59,344 nucleotides of DNA. Source: Alphaproteobacteria bacterium 32-64-14 (GTDB taxonomy: Bacteria > Pseudomonadota > Alphaproteobacteria > Caulobacterales > Hyphomonadaceae). A model generated the notes under the pieces. That model was given only the letters and a program-made list of their open reading frames with translations, was not told the origin of the DNA and did not search any database. Shown piece after piece: positions 54,868 through 59,344 of this stretch (positions within the stretch are counted from its first letter, which is position 1; each line of letters starts with the position of its first letter). The stretch covers positions 1 through 59,344 of the forward strand of contig NCEM01000024.1 in NCBI GenBank assembly GCA_002280725.1, given 5' to 3'. Both the position numbers and the translations under genes were made by a program.

Positions 54868-55281
54868 ATGGTCTGGAAGCCCGTCCTCGCCGCCTGCGCC
54901 GTTCTTGCTGGCCTCACCGCCGCAGGCATCAGCCTCGCCCAGACCCCCACCAACAAGACCGCCACCAACAAGACCGAAGCCCGCTTTGCCGGCGGCTTCT
55001 ATCCCGACGCCTGCCGCTGGCCGCGCGAGGCTCGCGCGCAACAGCTCTCCGGCTGCTGCCAGATGGATCTCGAGATCGACGCCACCGGACGCATGGTCGC
55101 GGGCAATGGCGTCTGCTCGGACCCGATGTTCCTCGAACCCACCCTCCGCTGCCTCGCCGCGCAGGATTTCATCCCCGCCACCCGCAACGGCGTCGCCGTC
55201 AGCGACCTGCAACAACTCGAATACGAATGGCGCGCGACAAAGCCGTCCGGGAACATGTGCAGCAAGCTGAAGACGAGCTGA
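54868..55281 (+). CDS. Small secreted TonB-C-like protein, 137 aa
   Basis: Signal-peptide-like start MVWKPVLAACAVLAGLTAAG then ISLAQ. The domain resembles an energy-transducer TonB C-terminus: FYPDACRWPREARAQQLSGC, CQMDLEIDATGRMVAGNGVC, then AAQDFIPATRNGVAVS and LEYEWR. Several Cys may form disulphides. There is no transmembrane anchor with a proline-rich linker, so it is not a complete TonB. Possibly a soluble periplasmic relative. Confidence 0.68.
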   Translation: MVWKPVLAACAVLAGLTAAGISLAQTPTNKTATNKTEARFAGGFYPDACRWPREARAQQLSGCCQMDLEIDATGRMVAGNGVCSDPMFLEPTLRCLAAQDFIPATRNGVAVSDLQQLEYEWRATKPSGNMCSKLKTS

Positions 55282-55300
55282 CGCAATCCCGCGCCCGCGC

Positions 55301-55381
55301 CTCGTCCTTCGACAGGCTCAGGATGAGGCGCTTCCTCACCATCAGTGGGTAGGCCTCATGCTGAGCCTGTCGAAGCACGAG
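55301..55381. repeat. Long dispersed palindromic repeat
   Basis: Arms 55301-55328 (CTCGTCCTTCGACAGGCTCA and the next 8 bases) and 55354-55381 are inverted copies of 28 bases with few mismatches, separated by 25 bases. The CTTCGACAGGCTCAGGATGA core is a recognised intergenic element of many alphaproteobacteria. It lies between the TonB-like gene and the next hypothetical gene. Confidence 0.8.
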
Positions 55382-55485
55382 GCCGTGGTCACCAGCGCAA
55401 CCGCCGGCATGACAACCGCTCCACATTTCCCATCCACCCGCTCCTGTCCTAGAACTCACACCATTGAGTCGCGTGAGAGGCCCCC

Positions 55486-55995
55486 TTGGAATTCGGAACA
55501 AGCTTCCCCGGCAGCGGCGATGCCGCGCTCTACTGGTCCGAGATCGCCCGCAACTGGGCCTCGGCCTTCACCTTCCTCGCGGCCTTGCTCGCGGGCATCT
55601 TCGGCCTGTTCCGCTATCTCCGCTCCGAGCGCATGCGCCAGACCGAGCAGGTGCGCGAGCTCTACACCATGTTCTTCGGCAACGAGCGCTACCGCCGCAT
55701 CCGCTTCGTGCTCGCCAATTCCGAAGCCCCCGAATACGCCGCCCTGCGCGTCGAGCTAGCGACGCCCGGCATGCCCAAGCCGCTCGAGGGCGAACTGATC
55801 GACCTGCTCAACTTCTTCGAGTTCGTCTCCGGCCTCACCCGGCGCGGCCTCGTCTCCCGCCAGGATATCGACTGGATGTTCGCGGGCTTCATCGACCGCG
55901 TCATCTCGATCGATTTCGTCCGCGAATACGTCCTTCGCCACGACTTCGACGAGCTCCACGACGCCTGTCGCACGGCCGAGCGCCGGAAAAAGTGA
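55486..55995 (+). CDS. Hypothetical membrane-anchored protein, 169 aa
   Basis: Not recognised. A single membrane segment near residues 25-45 (AFTFLAALLAGIFGLFRYL) is followed by a helical cytoplasmic domain (RQTEQVRELYTMFFGNERYR, LLNFFEFVSGLTRRGLVSR, WMFAGFIDRVISIDFVREYV). The start is TTG 55486 with AGAGG upstream. Nearest neighbours are a repeat and recR, giving no hint to its role. Confidence 0.7.
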   Translation: MEFGTSFPGSGDAALYWSEIARNWASAFTFLAALLAGIFGLFRYLRSERMRQTEQVRELYTMFFGNERYRRIRFVLANSEAPEYAALRVELATPGMPKPLEGELIDLLNFFEFVSGLTRRGLVSRQDIDWMFAGFIDRVISIDFVREYVLRHDFDELHDACRTAERRKK

Positions 55996-56082
55996 GCCGG
56001 CGCACGCCCGTTCATGCTGCCACGTTAGGGGTGTTCCCCTGATAGGCTCCGGCGACTATGTGAACTGACCAGAGAGCCCGTC

Positions 56083-56682
56083 ATGATCAACCGCCCCGCC
56101 GGCCCGGAAATCCTCCGCCTGATCGACCTGCTGGCCAAGCTGCCGGGGCTTGGCCCCCGCTCGGCCCGCCGCGCAGCGCTCCACCTGCTGAAGAAGCGCG
56201 ACCAGCTCCTCGGCCCGCTGTCCGCCGCCCTCGCGGATGCAGCATCGAAGGTCCAGGCCTGCGCTGTTTGCTCGAATTTCGACACCGTGAACCCGTGTTC
56301 CATCTGTGCCGCACCGGGACGGGACAACGGCATCATCTGTGCGGTCGAGGACGTCGACGATCTCTGGGCGATGGAGCGTTCGGGTGTCTTCCGCGGAAAA
56401 TATCACGTCGTCGGCGGAACCCTCTCCGCGCTCGATGGTATTCGTCCCGAAGACCTCAATATTGCTGCACTTGTTCAACGTGCTGGCAACCCGGATGTGA
56501 GGGAAATCATCCTTGCACTGAACGCCACGGTGGACGGCCAGACCACCGCCCACTACATCACCGACAGGCTGTCGCATCTGCCGGTGAAGGTCACGCGGCT
56601 CGCGCACGGGGTGCCGGTGGGCGGGGAGTTGGACCATCTGGACGATGGCACGATCGCGGCTGCGATGGCATCGCGTAGGTAG
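56083..56682 (+). CDS. recR: Recombination protein RecR
   Basis: 199 residues, normal length. Helix-hairpin-helix [20 protein letters not shown], a four-Cys zinc finger [16 protein letters not shown], and a TOPRIM domain with [16 protein letters not shown] and [16 protein letters not shown]. It works with RecF/RecO in loading RecA at gaps. dnaX and the YbaB gene usually preceding recR are not present here. Confidence 0.97.
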   Translation: MINRPAGPEILRLIDLLAKLPGLGPRSARRAALHLLKKRDQLLGPLSAALADAASKVQACAVCSNFDTVNPCSICAAPGRDNGIICAVEDVDDLWAMERSGVFRGKYHVVGGTLSALDGIRPEDLNIAALVQRAGNPDVREIILALNATVDGQTTAHYITDRLSHLPVKVTRLAHGVPVGGELDHLDDGTIAAAMASRR

Positions 56683-56703
56683 AAATTTCGGCTGGGGCGT
56701 CCC

Positions 56704-56952
56704 ATGGTGAAACGCAAGCATGTACCCGTCGTCCTGACCGTCGCGGCCATCGGCGTCGGTGTCGGCATCGGCGTCTGGCTCATGCGCGACCGGATCAGGA
56801 AGGTCGCCCGCGAGGCGCGCTACGCCACCCGCCGCATCAATGATCCGCTGGACGTCTTCGGTTCCGACGTCCCCGACCACGCCTTCGAAGGCGTCGGCAA
56901 CTACCCCCACATGCCCGAAGGCTGGCGCCCCCGCCGCGGCGTGCGGGACTAA
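56704..56952 (+). CDS. Small membrane protein, 82 aa
   Basis: One membrane segment (VPVVLTVAAIGVGVGIGVWL), then a basic stretch and a Pro-rich tail ending RPRRGVRD. It follows recR by 21 bases, so it may be co-transcribed. Not recognised. Confidence 0.6.
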   Translation: MVKRKHVPVVLTVAAIGVGVGIGVWLMRDRIRKVAREARYATRRINDPLDVFGSDVPDHAFEGVGNYPHMPEGWRPRRGVRD

Positions 56953-57081
56953 ACGGACCGCCGGGCTCCCGCCCGGCAGCCGCTGCAAAGCAGCGGGCCT
57001 TCATTCGCTCCATCGAAGAATCGCGCGAGTTTCCTGTCACCCGAAGGTTGATCGGAACAAACAAAGAACTTATAAGCGCGC

Positions 57082-58461
57082 ATGACATTCGATCTGGTCC
57101 ACATCGTCCTCCTGCTCATCGCGCTGGCCGCCGCTGCCGCCGCCTTCGTGTTCTCCCAGCGCAAGCCGCCCGACACCGCGCATCTCTCCGCCGAACTGGC
57201 CGAGCGCATGGGCGAGGTCGCCACGTTGAAGGGGGAGGTCGCCGCGCTGCGCCAGCGCGCCGAGACCGCCGAGAAATCCCTCGCCGGCGAGACCGCCCGC
57301 ACGGCCGAGCGCGAAGCCAGCCTCGTGCGCGAGCGCGAGCAACTCCAGAAAGTGCAGGCCGAAAGCGAGCAGCGCTTCAAGGCGCTGGCCGACGCCGCCC
57401 TCCTGAAATCGCAGCAGCAATTCGTGGCTATCGCCGACGAGACGCTGAAGAAGCATAAGGAGGGCGCGCAGGGCGAACTCGGCAAGATGCTGAAGCCGAT
57501 CCAGGACACGTTCGGCCAGTTCCGCGAGAAGGTGGACGCAATCCAGAAAACCTCTGCCGAGGACCGCGCCAAGCTCGAAGAGCAGATCAAGACCGTCGGC
57601 GTCAGCGTGCGCCAGACCGAACTGGCGGCGGGCAAGCTCACCTCAGCCCTGTCCTCCACGCGCGGCGGTGGCCGCTGGGGCGAGGAAACGCTCCGCAACG
57701 TCCTCGAAATGGCGGGCCTCTCGCCCTATGCCGATTTCTCCGAACAGACCTCGGACACCACGGAAAAGGGCCGCCAGCGGCCGGACGTCGTCATCCGCAT
57801 GCCCGGCGGGCGCGAGCTGGTGATCGACGCCAAGGTGTCGCTGGACGATTATCTTGCCGCGTCCGAGGAAGCCGACCCGACGCTGCGCCGCCAGAAGTTC
57901 AACGCCCACGCCGCCCGCGTGCGCAACCACGTCACCGGCCTGTCGCGCCGGGAATACACCAAGGAGTTCGCCGAGCGCGTGGATTTCGTCGCCATGTTCA
58001 TTCCCGGCGAGAATTTCTACGCGGCGGTCCTCGAACATGATCGCGACATCTTCGACTACGCCGCCCGCAACAACGTCATCATCGTCACGCCCTCGACGCT
58101 GATCGCGCTCGCCAAGTCCGTCGCCTATGGCTGGCGGCAGGAGCAGATGGCCAAGAACGCCGAGCAGGCCAAGAAGCTGGGGCAGGAGCTCTACGAGCGC
58201 ATCTCGAAATTCACCGAGCATATGGACCGGGTCGGCGGCGGCCTCGGCAATGCGGTGAAGGCCTATAACGACATGGTCGGCTCGCTGGAGAGCCGCGTGC
58301 TGGTCTCCGCCCGCAAGCTGGAGGAGCTGCAGTTCGCCGAGCCGGGCAAGGTGATCGAAGACCCCAAGGCCGTCGATCTCGCCCCCCGCCAGCTCACCCT
58401 GATCGAAAGCCCGCCCGCGCTCCCCGCCGCCGGGGGGGCCGTCCCTGGAAAGCGGAAATAG
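57082..58461 (+). CDS. rmuC: DNA recombination protein RmuC
   Basis: 459 residues. An N-terminal membrane helix (VHIVLLLIALAAAAAAFVFS), a long coiled coil (about 35-180) and the RmuC domain: GGRWGEETLRNVLEMAGLSP, RPDVVIRMPGGRELVIDAKV, SLDDY, then VDFVAMFIPGENFYAAVLEH and NNVIIVTPSTLIALAKSVAY. It restrains inversion and recombination between repeats. A small hairpin (58472-58487) follows. Confidence 0.95.
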   Translation: MTFDLVHIVLLLIALAAAAAAFVFSQRKPPDTAHLSAELAERMGEVATLKGEVAALRQRAETAEKSLAGETARTAEREASLVREREQLQKVQAESEQRFKALADAALLKSQQQFVAIADETLKKHKEGAQGELGKMLKPIQDTFGQFREKVDAIQKTSAEDRAKLEEQIKTVGVSVRQTELAAGKLTSALSSTRGGGRWGEETLRNVLEMAGLSPYADFSEQTSDTTEKGRQRPDVVIRMPGGRELVIDAKVSLDDYLAASEEADPTLRRQKFNAHAARVRNHVTGLSRREYTKEFAERVDFVAMFIPGENFYAAVLEHDRDIFDYAARNNVIIVTPSTLIALAKSVAYGWRQEQMAKNAEQAKKLGQELYERISKFTEHMDRVGGGLGNAVKAYNDMVGSLESRVLVSARKLEELQFAEPGKVIEDPKAVDLAPRQLTLIESPPALPAAGGAVPGKRK

Positions 58462-58575
58462 CCCGCCCCATCAGGGGGCTTCCCCTGCTGAAAACCGGGG
58501 CGAAGTTCACGTCTTCAGCGCGCCTCACGGGCTCGTTCACTTGACGTTGGCGCGCCTCCTCCATAGCTAGCCCTC

Positions 58576-59091
58576 ATGGCGATCCGCACCATCCTCACCG
58601 TTCCCGATCCTGTCCTGAAACAGGTGTCCAAGCCCGTCGATGCCGTCACGGACGAAACCCGCGCGCTGATGGATGACATGCTGGAGACGATGTACGCCGC
58701 CCCCGGCATCGGCCTCGCCGCCGTGCAGATCGGCGTGCCCCTCCGCGTCATCGTGATGGATCTCGCCCGCGAGGACGAGCCCAAGGCTCCCCGCTATTTC
58801 GTGAACCCCGAAATCCTCGAACTCGACGGCGACAAGCAGCCCTACGAAGAAGGCTGTCTCTCGGTCCCGGATTATTTCGACGAAGTCGAACGCCCCGCGC
58901 GCGTGAAGCTCCGCTACCTCAACTACAAGGGCGAGCAGATCGAGGAATGGGCCGAGGGCATGTACGCCGTCTGCATCCAGCACGAGATGGACCACCTGCA
59001 GGGCACGCTTTTCATCGACCACCTCTCCCGCCTGAAACGCGCCTACGCGATCAGCAAGGTCAAGAAAGCCGCCAAGCGCAACGCGGCGTAA
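58576..59091 (+). CDS. def: Peptide deformylase
   Basis: 171 residues. All three metal-site motifs are present: [17 protein letters not shown] (Cys ligand) and HEMDH (His ligands and catalytic Glu). It removes the formyl group from new proteins. The Lys/Ala-rich tail [11 protein letters not shown] is typical. fmt usually follows def in alphaproteobacteria, but the gene after it here begins differently. Confidence 0.97.
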   Translation: MAIRTILTVPDPVLKQVSKPVDAVTDETRALMDDMLETMYAAPGIGLAAVQIGVPLRVIVMDLAREDEPKAPRYFVNPEILELDGDKQPYEEGCLSVPDYFDEVERPARVKLRYLNYKGEQIEEWAEGMYAVCIQHEMDHLQGTLFIDHLSRLKRAYAISKVKKAAKRNAA

Positions 59092-59284
59092 GCAGCTGGC
59101 CCGTCATACGACCGCGCCAACTCCGATGGACCCCTCGGTTGACTGGAAACCGGGGAAACAGCCTTCCCCAATCCGTCGGAAAACCAAAAAACTTCTCGCG
59201 CGATTTCAAGCGCCAAGCCTGCGGATTTGTGGGATAGCGCCACGCTGAATCGGCCGGGCAAAAAGCTGAGGTCATACTCAGCGC

Positions 59285-59344
59285 ATGGACTGGCTCTGGA
59301 TCATCCTGCGCTACCTCTTCCCCCTGGACCCCGTGCGCCAGTGC
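59285..59344 (+). CDS. Partial membrane protein at right edge
   Basis: An ATG at 59285 opens a frame reading MDWLWIILRYLFPLDPVRQC to the end of the window. The start looks like a membrane helix. Too short to identify; the 193-base gap before it holds no other gene. Confidence 0.35.
   Translation, partial: MDWLWIILRYLFPLDPVRQC

Overview
The window is about 59 kb of GC-rich alphaproteobacterial chromosome. The flagellar control genes flbT, flaF and fliX, an FljJ-like minor flagellin, a CtrA-type box (TTAA-N7-TTAA) between flgI and fliX, and many TTG/GTG starts point to Caulobacterales or Hyphomonadaceae. The genus cannot be fixed by reading alone. No tRNA, rRNA, CRISPR array, integrase or transposase was found, so most of the window looks like core chromosome. 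All calls come from reading the sequence; no search or structure prediction was run.

Region 1 (1-9.7 kb): a truncated amidase-signature lipoprotein on the minus strand, then the most striking locus. A 1721-residue protein is built almost entirely from 211 octapeptides (consensus L-T-T-T-Q-V-x-A) with no indel inside either repeat block. Across a terminator lies a GT41 (O-GlcNAc-transferase/SPINDLY-type) glycosyltransferase with a TPR-like N-terminal part. The Thr/Ser-rich repeat protein is an obvious candidate substrate, which would make this pair a dedicated glycosylated-repeat system. That link is inference.

Region 2 (9.7-32.9 kb): envelope and housekeeping genes, including DUF488, a VanY-type peptidase, a TesB thioesterase, DUF3617-like lipoproteins, a YebC regulator, and a secreted tail-collar plus beta/gamma-crystallin-like protein. 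There is a divergent pair of ribbon-helix-helix proteins with a palindromic operator candidate, then a PP2C-like phosphatase, a GT4 glycosyltransferase, a GST-like protein with a charged tail, a rhomboid protease and an IbpA-type small heat-shock protein with a heat-shock promoter candidate. These are followed by a lipoprotein methyltransferase, a degenerate EAL protein, an amidohydrolase, a PEP-mutase/isocitrate-lyase-like enzyme, a carboxylesterase and a fused peptide-ABC ATPase.

Region 3 (32.9-43.6 kb): a frameshifted and shortened thioredoxin-like/cytochrome c/copper-monooxygenase-like lipoprotein, a beta-propeller lipoprotein, small membrane and YCII proteins, a GNAT/FemAB-like transferase, threonine ammonia-lyase, a double-FKBP lipoprotein, a compact GST, ArgE and a MoxR ATPase.

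Region 4 (43.6-54.0 kb): a flagellar block with flbT-flaF, two large flagellins, an FljJ-like flagellin, a MarC protein, a membrane-anchored protein of unknown function, the operon flgI-rod binding protein-FlgN/FlbY-like, divergent fliX, and dksA. FlbT and FlaF control flagellin production, FliX couples basal-body assembly to late gene expression, and FlgI forms the P-ring.

Region 5 (54.0-59.3 kb): a shortened UPF0126 channel-like gene, a TonB-C-like small protein, two dispersed palindromic repeats, then recR, rmuC, def and the first codons of a membrane protein cut by the window edge.
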